The notes below the pieces were generated by a model that saw only the letters and a list, made by a program, of their open reading frames with translations, made no database searches and was not told where the DNA came from. A stretch of 64,000 nt of DNA from Chelydra serpentina (taxonomy: Eukaryota; Chordata; Testudines; Chelydridae). Below are positions 35,211 to 46,674 of this stretch, piece after piece. Location: positions 24,260,001 to 24,324,000 of the forward strand of contig JBAIAC010000033.1 in the NCBI GenBank assembly GCA_037349315.1. Direction: 5' to 3'. The first letter of the stretch is position 1, and every line of letters begins with the position of its first letter. Position numbers and translations under genes: made by a program.

Positions 35211-35300
35211 GGGAGGGATAGCTCAGTGGTTTGAGCATTGCCTTGCTAAACCCGGGGTTGTGAGTTCAATCCTTGAGGGGGCCATTTAGGGATCTAGTAG
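35211..35300 (+). mobile_element. tRNA-derived SINE (turtle Pol III SINE)
   Basis: The tRNA-like head has an internal Pol III A box tagctcagtgg (35219-35229) and B box gagttcaatcc (35262-35272), preceded by ggggggaggga and followed by 'ttgagggggccatttaggga'. This arrangement is that of the tRNA-Lys-related SINE of cryptodiran turtles. It cannot be a tRNA gene because the anticodon arm and acceptor pairing are not maintained and it runs into the SINE body. The copy is truncated soon after the head. Confidence 0.88.
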
Positions 35301-35837
35301 TTGGAGAAAGAGAAGAGGCTCAGTTGAGATCACCCAATATCAGGGTCCACAACAATCCCAGACCGAGCATGGTAGCACTCTTGATCTTGGCAAACAAGTG
35401 GCTGAAAGCAATGTATGGGGTTATCAAATGATGTATTACATGCACCATGGATCCAGGTGTGCAGTCATTTAGCTTAGTATTGATTGAGGAGAGACTGGGG
35501 CATATCCCGCCACCTTTTTTTAATTTCAATCTGTGCTGGCTGTGACTTTGGCTCAGAGGGGGCATTTAATGAATCGAACAACACAAATCAACCAGTGGAG
35601 TCTCCCAACAGGAGTCAAAATCACCTGCTTTTGAAATAGCTTGTAAATGATTTTTAAGGGGGGAAACGAAGAGAGAACAAAATGGGTCAGCAATCAAAAT
35701 CAAGGATAAAGTTTTGCAGTACATATAAATGGTTCTGTGACAGTTGTAAACGGGCATCACTCAAATACTTTCAGGGGGATGGGGGCAGGTAGCAAACAAT
35801 ATATGCTGTCTGTTTCCTTCTGTTATTGTGCTAACTT

Positions 35838-35910
35838 GGAAAAGTAGGGCTGGAAAGGACCTCAAGAGGTCATCTACAGTATTACATCCCCTTGCGCTGA
35901 GGCAGGATTA
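35838..35910 (-). mobile_element. CR1 LINE 3' fragment
   Basis: 'gggctggaaaggacctcaag' followed by 'aggtcatct' and 'acatccccttgcgctgaggc' is the reverse complement of a CR1 3' untranslated end. Only about 70 bp remain. Confidence 0.75.
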
Positions 35911-36149
35911 ACTTCTATCCAGTCAAAATTGTTGTAGATGGCACAATAAAGCCAAAGTACACATGGGCATTTACAAAGGCTTGAAATTGCATTGTTGCAG
36001 CAATGGAGCGAGTTGGTAGAGTTCCAGATTGTTAAAACCGGATGTTACTCTCCTGAATTCTGTGCGTCCACCCTAATGAAAGGGATCCCTTGTAAACTAC
36101 ATGCAAAGCTATTGAGTGTGCAAATGCACACTGATTGTTCTGTTCAGAG

Positions 36150-36395
36150 ACGGTAATGGTCAGAGCATTAATCAGGTAGTGGGAGATTTAGGTTAGATAT
36201 TAGAAAGTTTTACCTAATTATAAAGATAGTCCAGTGGTTAACTAACTTTCCAAGGAAAGTTATGGAATCCCTGACATTGGAGGTTTTTAAAGAACATGTT
36301 AGACAAACACATGGTCCTGCCTCAGCACGGCCGGGGGGCTGAACTAGATGGTCTCCAAGTCCCTCCATTCTGATGCTTCTGTGATTCTATGCAAG
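36150..36395 (+). mobile_element. CR1 LINE 3' fragment
   Basis: Plus-strand CR1 tail with 'ggttagatattagaaagttt', 'ctgaactagatggtctccaa' and the terminal 'gtgattctatg', the usual CR1 3' octamer. It includes the last codons of the reverse-transcriptase frame and the 3' untranslated region. Confidence 0.88.
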
Positions 36396-36421
36396 GGTGT
36401 GTGTGTGTGTGTGGGGGGGGG
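36395..36421 (+). repeat. (GT)n microsatellite with G run
   Basis: About nine GT units are followed by nine G, directly next to the CR1 3' end, where microsatellites often seed. Confidence 0.9.
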
Positions 36422-36424
36422 GAA

Positions 36425-39400
36425 ATATCATTTTATATCAATTATAATCTCTAGGAAGCAGGGATTCTGTCCTCCCGTTGATCCCTCCAGGCGGCAGGGG
36501 AGGGAGGAATAGCACTGCAGAATATCTGATGGTCTAAAATCCTTACATGTAATGAGTGGCACTATGTAACGTGGCTCCAGAAGGGGAGTGCACATAGGAT
36601 GACTTTAATCCACCTTTACCGCCTCCCTTTCTGAGCTGGCAAATGGCCAAAATGATTCCTGTGCGTAACTTGGGCACTGCTTTAAGTTAGGGCTGCCTCC
36701 AGGCCCAAACCAGAGGTTCCCTAGAATCTCTCTAACACTTTGCACTATGGCCCTGTCCCGGTGCACCCCCTACAATGGGGCTTGTAAGGGGCCTGCCCAA
36801 CGCAGCCTATGCCTGTCCTATGCCAGGCATCCCCAGGGCAAATTCCCTAGCTAACTAAACTTTTATAGCCCCTCTATGACTTAGGAGGAGGGAGAGTTCT
36901 TTCCAGTGTGTCAGATTTAATGTGATGAAACTTCACTGGTGTTTCTGATCAGGTTAGAGGTCTTGTGTCTGTGTACGAGCTTTAGGTATTAATGCGCTAG
37001 GAAAAAGACATCTGTGTGAGCTGACAGTGAGCATTTCCATCCACCTGCTGTGGGAATAGGGAGAGAATGAGCCCAGCAGCTACTTTTCTTGAGAACTGTT
37101 CGTTTTTTTTCTCCCCTGCATTCATGAGCAGAATGGAATGATTTTATTACAGGTTCTGCATGAGTTCCAGGAGCTCATCTTAAGAAATGATACTGTGCTG
37201 CACCACAGGAACCTAGATTAACCTGTCTCCGATTGGGGAGGAGGGGGGAACAAATCTAGCACTGCATTACCCAGGCAGTTGGAAGGCTGGTTTGTGAAGG
37301 CTGTATTCACAGAGGAGGTCTCGGACGTGATTCTTCGCTTGCTCTGGCTGACTTGAGCCCCGGCTGTGGGCATTGATGGGACTGGCCCGTCTTGCAGAAT
37401 CTCCCACACCACTGGAAGGATGGCATTGCATTGTCCTCTAGGCTCACAGGAGTTAGCAATGGTCACTGCTGTGGCAGCCAGTAGGAGCATCTCGCCGTGT
37501 GCATGTGCTTTGTGGGGTTGGTAGGGTGTGTACGTACCTGAGAACTGCAGACACTATGGACTGAGCCCTTTCTGTATGCAAGTCTGTCATCAGATTCCTG
37601 TGAAATGTCTACTCAGAGGGGAGACCTCTGTGTGCACAGTGACTTGGGGCTCAGTCACTGCCCTCTCAAAACTCCCAGAAGGCAGGCAAGGTCTGAATTT
37701 AGGCTGGGCTCGATACACCCCTGCTCCTGAGCAAGTCAACACTGCTAGTGAGTCAGCCGGAGCAGGGTGGTGTGACTGATCCAAGGCATTCCCTATCCAG
37801 TGTGTCTAGGCCCCGCTGCTCACAAGAGTGAAGGAACAAAGTCAGGGCTCAAAGAATGATTTATTTGTTTATTTTGTTTGGCAGCACCGTGCAGTGCCCA
37901 GTGTGGCCTCGGGGGAGAAAAACTAATTCAGATTTCTTGTTTCTTTATGTGACTTGGTTTTCGTCTTGGGAAGAATAAAGCTGATAGCCTGGACCATTCA
38001 TCAAAGTACTCTTCTTGGGCAAACATGTCCCTATGGACCATGTTACATGTGAGCCTCTCTGATCAGCTTCCCATAGATCACACACTGCTCTGTTTTCATA
38101 ATCTCTAGAATAACCGTTCTCACAAAGTAGGTTGCTTGAGAAGCAGCATGGTAAATGGGGGTCACCTAGAGCCAAGAACTTGATCAATATTGTACTGAAA
38201 ACCACACTGAATGGTGGTAGCACTCCAGAGATCACCTCTGCAAGGTGCTTGTATTGATTGTGTAGGTCATAGGCACAGGTACAAGTAAAGAAGATCACGT
38301 CGCTTACACCAACTTTCAGGTATTGGATAAAAATAGATTAGCCCGATCTATTGTATGACACTCAAAACCTGGTATCTGTAGTGCTGCTTCGCAGTGCATA
38401 GGCAGGTGCAGAAGAGGAATCAAGGTGGTTGGGCTAGTTGGTGTCTCAAAGCACTTTCCTGTTTGAAATATTTTTCAGTCTCTAAGTGCATGCTCATTTC
38501 AGTCCTTCACTATTGCACCTGTGTGGCTCTTCCAAGACATGAGCAGATCCTAGGAATAAAGGGAAACCTGCAACTGTGTAGTCTAGTATAATGGGTTGGA
38601 GACCTGAAGCTCAGGTCTATTGAAGCTGAAGAGACGACCCAAGGGGATAAAGCTTTTGGATAATCTTCCTCGAGTTTGAATAATACTTGATCCACTGAAT
38701 GGGTCCCCTTGAAGTCAGTGGACCATTCAACGCATTAGTTATGCATGCTGAGTATCAGAACTTGGCCTACAGTGATTCACTGTTCAAGGGCCAGCTGCTG
38801 TTTGTTTGTTTATGGTACAATGAGCTCACTGCACCTGCCTGCCTGTTTGTCCACAGGAGATGGCAGGCAAGACACAATCTTGCAGAAGGGTTTGTACAAA
38901 CCAAACTCCCAATGGGTGGCTCTGGAAGAAAGCAGCCTCCCCAATAGCATGGCATAACATCTCCTCCTGCTGCAGAGCAAAGCCACGGCCCTATCAGCGT
39001 GCCTGTGTATACAGGGGTCATCTAGCAATCCCCATGTGGTAGGGATACTGGGGAGCCCATCTGTTACCTGATTCCCCACCCCCTGCTGTTTACGGACAGT
39101 TATTAAAATAAAAACCAAACCACCTGGGTGCCCCCATGGCTTTGTTTAGCCCAGGATGTCAAAGGCCTGGAAAGTTATTGGCAGTTTAATTAAAGTTAGC
39201 TCTGAAGTACAGAGCAAACCATAATGGTGCAGTGCTTATTTCGGATCATCTTGTAATAACCCTATCTCCCATTAAATGTAGCAGCAATATTGTTCACCAG
39301 AGATTAGGACACTAACACAAATAATCAGCCCAGCCTAGCCTGGACAGGGAGGGCTCTTCAACCAAGAGGAGGATTCAAATGATCACTAAAAGGCCATGGG

Positions 39401-41765
39401 GAAAGAAATCCTGGGCAAAGGCGTTCACTCCTGAGAGGGCAGGCAGCAGTCCCACCAGACCCCTCCCGTAAGGGTTCCATAATGGGAGGGCGGCTTTAGC
39501 TTCTAGCCATGGGTCCAAAGCAGGCCTTCCATCCTCCCCAGCTGATCAGTCACTGCCTTGTCTGGCTGGCTTGCCTCTGCTAAGTGTGAGAGGGGAGTTC
39601 AGTCTGCACGATCCAGGTCAGTCCTTGGCTTCTGCCGTGTCTGTCTACCAGGGGCCAGTTGTGACATAGACCTGTCTCTCACACACCTTTCAGATGAGTT
39701 TACAGGGGGAGCTGCCTGTGTGGTCAGCTAAAGTTGTGGCAAAATCTTATCTCAGGCCCCAGACTCCACTCCATGTGTTTACAGCAAATATTTGGACCCT
39801 CAAGTTTTAACTTTGTCAAAGTGTCCCCTGTGGGGGTTTGGGGGCACAGTCACACTCCTTGCTCTGATCTGCTTTGGTATGGGGGGTAGCTTGACTGTGC
39901 TACTAAAAATAACTTTACTGGCTATTCATTAGGTCCCACCTTTACTAATGAGCTCTATGGCATTATACGAAGCAATATCTGCCATTATGGCTAAACAGCT
40001 TACTACACTGACAGACCACAATGGCTGAAGAATCTTTTAGCAGCTGTATTAGTGACACAACCATCCATAACAGCTGGGAGCGCGGTGCTTTTTCAATAAA
40101 CTTTGTCTTCACTTACAAACCCACGCTATGGCTGGAGATAAGTGAAGGCAGCCCAGGGGGTTGAATGAGATAATTATCCCTGGTGCCACTGCCGTGAAGT
40201 CAATGCGGTTACATCAAGAATAGTTTTTGCTTAGTATCTTTCTTTGCTCATTTTTACCTTGGCCCATTTATGTATTCACTAGCACAGTGGGATCCAAGAG
40301 CCAGTGCTTTCAAAACTATGATTTGTATTGAGGTTGTGAGAACAACCATGCAGAATTGCCTTAAGTGCACCACAATACTCTCTGTTGTACCTTTTGTCAA
40401 CAAAACACCTTCCAAATGTACTTACACTATCCCTATTTTCAAAATATTTAACTTGCCAAATCTTGGGGATTTTTATGTAATTGCCTTAGATGACTGCCTT
40501 AAAGATGACTCCTGATTGCTATGTAAGAAATGGAACGTTTTGAAATGCCTCTTCTTGGACTGAGCCGTTGTGTGTTCCGAAGGGCTCTAGTGTGGGAAAA
40601 GGCATTCTTCACTTAGATGTATATTCCATAGGGCCAGATACATTGATTTAAATGAGCTATGCCAATTTACACCAGCTGAGGATCTGGTTCGTAAGATGTC
40701 GTAACCCATGCAAACTTCCCTCCAACTGAAGACTTTGGCCAGATTTTGAATGCAGGTGCTGAAAAATTCATTCACAAACTTTGTAAGCTCACACATTGGC
40801 ATGTGCAAAGCCACACATTTGTAGAGGAAGACCGTGTAACTGCATGTGCTAGTACCCATGTGCATATGAATATCTAAATGATCAGTCAGGCTGCATGTAC
40901 ATTTTTAGAAGCTGCTTTGAAAAGGTGGCCCTATACCACATGATTGGCAACAATGCAGCAACCTGTGACGGTGTTTCCCCTTTTATAATGACATGGGAAA
41001 GCCTATTCTATGTTCCCAAGCAGGACTCCCCAAGAACAACCTAAGCCAAAGTAGCCCTTAAAGAATCTTCTCAGTGTAAATTTAGAGCATGCTGGGACTA
41101 AACTAGACTAGGCAGCTGATCCAGCACTCTGATCACTGCAACTTCAATTAGTTACCTGTGCACACCTGAAAATGGGAACTGTGCCATATTGGTAGACTGA
41201 TTATAGCTTGTAACTCTCTCTCCAGACTAACCATCTCATTAACTCAGAAGGTACAAAGGCATAAGAAGGAAGTGCAAAAGGGGGAAGAGAGAAAGTGGAA
41301 AAGCTGTAGGCTGGTAGAGCCAAGGTCGTAGGAGGTCTCTCCCCTGCTGGGCTCAGGAGCCTTCAAGCCCCAAAATACTGTTCAAGCTGGTACACAATCT
41401 GTAACGGTGGTGGGAATGAATTTTGTACATCAATCACAGGGTGTTCTAGCTGAAGAAGGTCTCTGAATGGTTTGTCTGGAAAGAGGCAGGAGTAGAACAT
41501 GCCCTTGCCATAACCCATTAGAGTGTTTAGTTGTTTCCAGGCACATCACTAGCTAAGCTTTATGTACTCAAAGCATCAAGGCCAAGATTTTAGATATCCA
41601 ATCCGAAACACCTTAAGGGTTCCTGCTTTTAAGACACTGGGAAGGAAACTCAGCACTTCCTGAAAACTCAGTCCCTTTGAAGGTGTCAAGTTGGGCACCC
41701 AAAAATCACTAGTAACTTCTGAAAATCATGACCCTAGTTCTTTGCCTTTAATAACACCCCTATGC
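36425..41765. other. Intergenic, no gene recognised
   Basis: A 5.3-kb block with no supported exon. A minus-strand frame of 117 codons at 37945-38298 has no recognisable domain or splice signals. Remnants of palindromic and 'ccaatttacaccagctg' style repeats occur near 40625-40690 and 41680-41735. Confidence 0.4.
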
Positions 41766-41767
41766 CT

Positions 41768-42105
41768 AGAGCTGGTTTGACTTTTTTGTCCAAAAAAACT
41801 ATTTCAAGAGGGGGGGGTGGGTGAAGCATTTTTAAAATAAAAATCTTGCTGAAAATTCATTTGGGGGGGGGGGGGAGAAATTTTCCAGGTTTTTATTTAT
41901 TTATTATTTTTAGTTATTTATTTTTTTTCGGAAAAACCCAAAACTGGGGGCAGGGGGAGGGAGGGGAGAAAGAGATGCTTTTTCCCAAACTTTCTCTCGG
42001 TGGCAAAAAAGAATGGGGAATGAAAAATTTGGAGGGGTTCTTTGAAAACCTGGAAAAACTTAGAAGGAATTTTTTAAAGAAAAATAAACCTTTTCAAAAC
42101 ATTCA
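41768..42105. mobile_element. AT-rich MITE remnant with poly-G
   Basis: Starts agagctggtttgactttttt, like the end of the element at 28175-28510, and has the same 'gaaaa/ttttcc' texture plus G8-G13 runs (about 41811 and 41862-41875). The 87-codon frame inside is low-complexity and not a gene. Confidence 0.45.
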
Positions 42106-42109
42106 GTGA

Positions 42110-44405
42110 AGAATACTTACCATTTTCCACCCTCTGTACCCACCTGTATTAACTAAAGGCTCATGTTAACTTGAAACTTCAGATATTGCTAGACACTCTT
42201 GTGTGCTAATAAATAAGTAGATTTGCTGAAACTATTATTTTAAAACAGGTGGATGACATAAAAGGCAAATGCCTGGTGTTAAGAGAACCTGCCTGAGTAA
42301 TGCTTTGGAAACTTTGTTCAAGAACCATTCATCCTTAGGAGAACAATGACTGGAGTGCTTCCTGAATCCATAGTTTAAGCTGGATGGTACATTTAAAATC
42401 TCTATAGAAGATTCTGAAATTCCTCCCAGTGCTTGATCTATCTTTAGGTCGGGAGTAGCTCTGTTTTGGAAAGACATCTAAAATTGTAATCTGCCCTCTT
42501 CACTGATGGTTTTCAAGGGTGCTTTTTTGCACATATGTTCAATTGTATCCAGTAGTTTTGCCAGGGCTTTACAACTGCCAGATGTTCTTTGAAATAGCAA
42601 GCTGGGCTTTTACAGTAGCCGTAAAGGATGAAAGTATATTTCCAAGCAAGACTGGGAAATAATTGTCACAATGATCAAATTGCAAACTATACTCGCTCTC
42701 TTCAAAAGACTCTGAAACGACTGTCTGTCGGCAAAATGATTGCTGCAGTGAGACTGCCCTCATGTATTGTGTTGGGGAAATCTATTCTAAGGGCGGTACC
42801 TTAAATGAAGATGCATAAGAAAGAACTGGACCCAAACTACAAAGTTGGGATCCAAAATTTCCCCCCCACTCCTGGGTGCATCAGCCCATTTTTAGAGAGA
42901 CAAAGGTCAGACCTTGATCTGGACTGTCCCAACAAGTGGGGTTGCACAGAGCAAGGTTTTTGATTCAGGCCTGTTTTAAGAAACTTTTTCGCATTCCCTG
43001 TTTTTTATTATCTAGTCATCCAAGTTCCCATGTTTGGGGTTTATTGCCGACAAATCTGAGCACCTCCCATGACAAGAGAATAACGTACAGGGAAAAGAAT
43101 CAAAATACAGCTTGTTCCTGAAAAATAGCGATCAGGAGTATCTTTGGAGCGGGGGAAGTATTGTAGCAAAAATTCCGAGTCTGCTTCTCCTCTTGCTCAC
43201 ACTAGCTTTACACAGTGTTTCTCCATTGACTGCAGTGACACTGCTCCTGATTTAACTGTGCCAGGTGTGCAGCCTTTAAAAGTGAGCAACATAGTTTTTG
43301 CTTTTTCAGATTATTACTAATGCCAATAAGCTTTCTATTTAGCAAAACTTAAACCACTGTGACCCTCGCTGTGAAGGCAAAAGAAGAACCAGGCAGATTA
43401 AAACTATGGAGCCCTCCCAGACTGCTCGCATGGACAGCAGCGCTATAGAAGGGAGATGCTATTGCAGTGGCTTGAACTCTCTGGGATGAGGCTGTGTTGA
43501 CAATCAGTTCGATCAAGCCTAATCCACTCTTGTAGCTGCAATAATCCCTGCCAGGATTTGCTCTCACCCTAGGCCCTTGGGAAAAGCTCCTTTGTATATA
43601 GGTGCCCACTGTCAATGGAAGCTGGGTACCTAATTCCCATTTGTGCCTTGACAAATCTCCCCCTTAATCCCAGTTGTCCTTCTGTATTTTCCCCACTGCA
43701 TTATCGGTTGATTTTTCTCAGCCACGCTGACTCTGGAGAGGATTTCGTATTTGTCATTAGCCAACTATTGTCTAGCAGATTTCTCTTCCCTGTCTTATTG
43801 CTGTTTCTCCTCAGGGCAGTCTTTTCCCCATAGACATCGATTTCCAATGTAAACTCTTTTAATGTCCCCTTCCCCGCCCCAAAATGCAGCGCCTCAGTAT
43901 TGTTGCACAGGGGGAATAGCTTGTTTGAGTTGCATGGACACACAGTTTCTAGAAAACTTTGTTCAGTTTGAGCAGCTTGGCATAACAGCATCATTTCATA
44001 CAAATCGACCAAGATTGTCTTGCCATTCAGATAGTGCATATTGTGTATTAGGCAGCCCTGCCGTGATGTGAGTTCTCAATGTAAACCTAGACATATGGGG
44101 TGGGGAATGGATCTTCCTTGCTCTTCTAGCAATGTATCCTCTTTTTTCATTACCAGTCCCCTTTCCCTGAGGCATCACCCCGTTACTTGGTCCCCGTAGG
44201 CTGTAAGATCTCTGGGGCATGTGCCTTGTTTGTCTGTCTTTAACTACATTTCTGAAGTGCCATGGAGAATTAACAAGGCTATTGAAACACGTTCACAATG
44301 CCTGTCTCCTCTGATCAGCTGTCATAAATCCCTCTGCTCTGGTTGGCTACAGTCCTCAAGAATTCTGGCCTGCCAACAAACATGGTTGACGCCCTATTCC
44401 TGGGC
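42110..44405. other. Intergenic, no gene recognised
   Basis: No supported exon. A degenerate palindromic repeat remnant with 'ggtacctaattcccatttgt' lies at 43598-43670. Confidence 0.4.
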
Positions 44406-44409
44406 CTGA

Positions 44410-44510
44410 TTGTGCGCTCTCACCAGTGTAAATTGGAGTAACTCCCTGGAAGTCAAGGGAGTTCCTCTGGTGTCAGTGAGATCACAATCCGGCTCAAAGG
44501 GTGGCTGAAT
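44410..44510. repeat. Degenerate 'accagtgtaaattggagtaactcc' repeat
   Basis: The words 'caccagtgtaaattggagta' and 'gaagtcaaggga' define a very common short chelonian interspersed repeat. Weaker versions are near 24000, 25760, 26750, 29010, 34075 and 40630 in this window. Confidence 0.5.
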
Positions 44511-45119
44511 CAGGCCCTATATGATTTAGGGCAAGATTACTCCTGGCATGCTCTGCACACCTCAATCCCAAGAACGCAGACAAACTGGGGGGAGTTCAGA
44601 GAAACTCATTGAAAATGGGGGAGGGGCTGGAAGGACTGGCCCAGAATATTAGGGGAGTGAAATGAACAAAATGTGTAGAGCATGGCTGAGTGATGTACTG
44701 GATCTGTCCACAAACACTTCAAGAGCTTAAGCACAAGGGAAGGGGAAGAGCCATGTAGCCTGGTGCTGGGACCAGGGAACTATTGTTGAGTAGCATGATG
44801 AAACGAGGCTGTACAAAACCACAGGGAATGTGATGGGCTACAACATGAACTCAAGCCTCTTCCATCTCCTATGGTTCTGTCATAGCAGTAGGGCTATTTG
44901 TAGTGAAGGAGGGGAGTAGAACTGGGCCCATGGGGAGGAGTTATCCCCTCTCTGCTCCATGATGAGATCTGGATGCTTTGTATGCACAGCCCAAAACTGG
45001 TCTGGGCTTTTTTGCTGCTGCATTGCTAAAGTACAACTGCTCTGTCCTTTACTGTCCCCCTAGTCTGCTTCCCTATTGACTGGCTTTGTCTTAGATTATT
45101 TGGCTTAATTATCTAGATT

Positions 45120-45205
45120 ACCACATGAACTAGGCCCCTTTTGTGCCAGGCACTATACAGACACAGAACCAAGACAGTCCCTGCCCCCAAAGAGCTTCAT
45201 GAAAG
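45120..45205 (-). repeat. Ancient amniote LINE/SINE tail
   Basis: 'tgccaggcactatacagaca' and 'gtccctgcccccaaagagct' match the repeat at 30782-30985. Confidence 0.5.
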
Positions 45206-45429
45206 CCAACATGGAAAAACATATATTACATTTCCCCTCCTGCCTACAGAGTGATTTCCTCCCCAGCCCCCTCGTGTGCCTCAAGGGAAAGATATCAAAG
45301 CCTGGGACTGTATTACCCTTTCTGCTGTACCTCCTCAGCTGTGGGGCACCTTTGAAGGGAGCGTTTCCTGAGGCAATTGTGGCCAGGGTAGCGCATTCAC
45401 AGTGGTAGCATATCTGGTAGCATATTCAC

Positions 45430-46672
45430 AGTGAGGGCAATTAAGTATTGGAACAAGTGAAGGGTGGTGGTGGATTCTCCATCACTGGAAATCTTTAAAT
45501 CAAGATCTGATCGCTTTTTCTAAAGGATATGTGGTAGTTCAAAGGGGGGAGAGAATTTTGAAGAGCAACTAGCAAAAGACTCAAACTAACAGCAAAAAAA
45601 CTAAGTACATCAGAAGCAGGAAACCTGCCAAACAATCAGTGGCGCTACTGAACGATCGAAGTGCTAAAGGAGCGCTCAAGGAAGATAAGACCATTGCAGA
45701 GAAGCTAAACAAATTATTTGCATCAGTCTTCACTGCAGAAGATGGGAGGGAGGTTCCCACACCTGAGCCATTCTTTTTAGGTGACAAATAGGAGGAGCTG
45801 TCCAGACTGAGGTGTCAATAGAGGAGGTTTGGGAACAAATTGATAAATTAAACAGTAATAAGTCACCAGGGCCAAATGGTATTCACCCAAGAGTTCTGAA
45901 GGAACTCAAATATGAAATTGCAGAACTAGAAACCATGGTATGTAACCGATCACTTAAATCAGTTTCTGTACCAGATGACTGGCAGATAGCTAATGTGAAG
46001 ATATATTAGAATTGGAAAAGGTACAGAGAAAGGCACCAAAAATGATTAATGGAATGGAACAGCTTCCATATGAAGAGAGATTAAAAAGACAGACTGCTCA
46101 GCTTGGAAAAGAGATGATGAAGCAGGGGATATGATAGAGGTCTATAAAATCATAAATGGTGTGGAGAAAGTGACTAAGGAAGTGTTATTTACCCCTTCAC
46201 ATAACACAAGAACCAGGGGTCACCCAATGAAATTAACAGGCAGCAGGTTTAAAACAAACAAAAGGAAGTTCTTCTTCACACAACACCGTCAACCTGTGGA
46301 ACTCGTTGCCAGGGGCTGTTGTGAAGGTCAAAACTATAACTGGATTAAAAAAAAAATTAGATAAGTTCATGGAGGTTAGGTCCATCAATGGCTAGTGGCA
46401 AGATGGTCAGGGATGCAACCTCATGCTTTTGTGTCCTTAGGCCTCTGACTGCCAGGTGTTGGGACTGGATGACAGGGGAATAACTTTGATTGCTCTGGTC
46501 TGTTAATTACCTTTGAAACACCTGGTATTGGCCACTGTCCAAAGACTGGATACTGAGCTAGATGGACCATTGACCTGACCCAGTATGGATGTTCTTATGT
46601 TCTGTTGCCTAGGTTAGACAGGAGGTAAGACTAGATGATCACAGTGGTCCCTTCTGGCCTTGGAATCCATGA
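45430..46672 (+). mobile_element. CR1 LINE 3' end split by another CR1
   Basis: The left part (about 45430-45545, 'ccatcactggaaatctttaa') and right part (about 46609-46672, 'aggtaagactagatgatcac', 'tggtcccttctggccttgga') are neighbouring pieces of one CR1 3' end in the plus orientation. A second CR1 with its own 3' terminus sits between them. Confidence 0.8.
45546..46606 (+). mobile_element. CR1 LINE, internally deleted, inserted in an older CR1
   Basis: The plus strand encodes the reverse-transcriptase fingers ('NSNKSPGPNGIHPRVLKEL', about 45850), then jumps directly to the C-terminal part ('KRKFFFTQ', about 46258). The whole palm with its FADD box is missing. The 3' end carries 'gacctgacccagtatggatg' and ttcttatgttctg. 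It therefore has an internal deletion as well as truncation. Confidence 0.88.
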
Positions 46673-46674
46673 AT

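Noticed and set aside
35211..35290. Possible tRNA gene with A and B boxes
   Set aside because: The boxes are those of a SINE head; there is no paired acceptor stem or clean anticodon arm and SINE body sequence follows.
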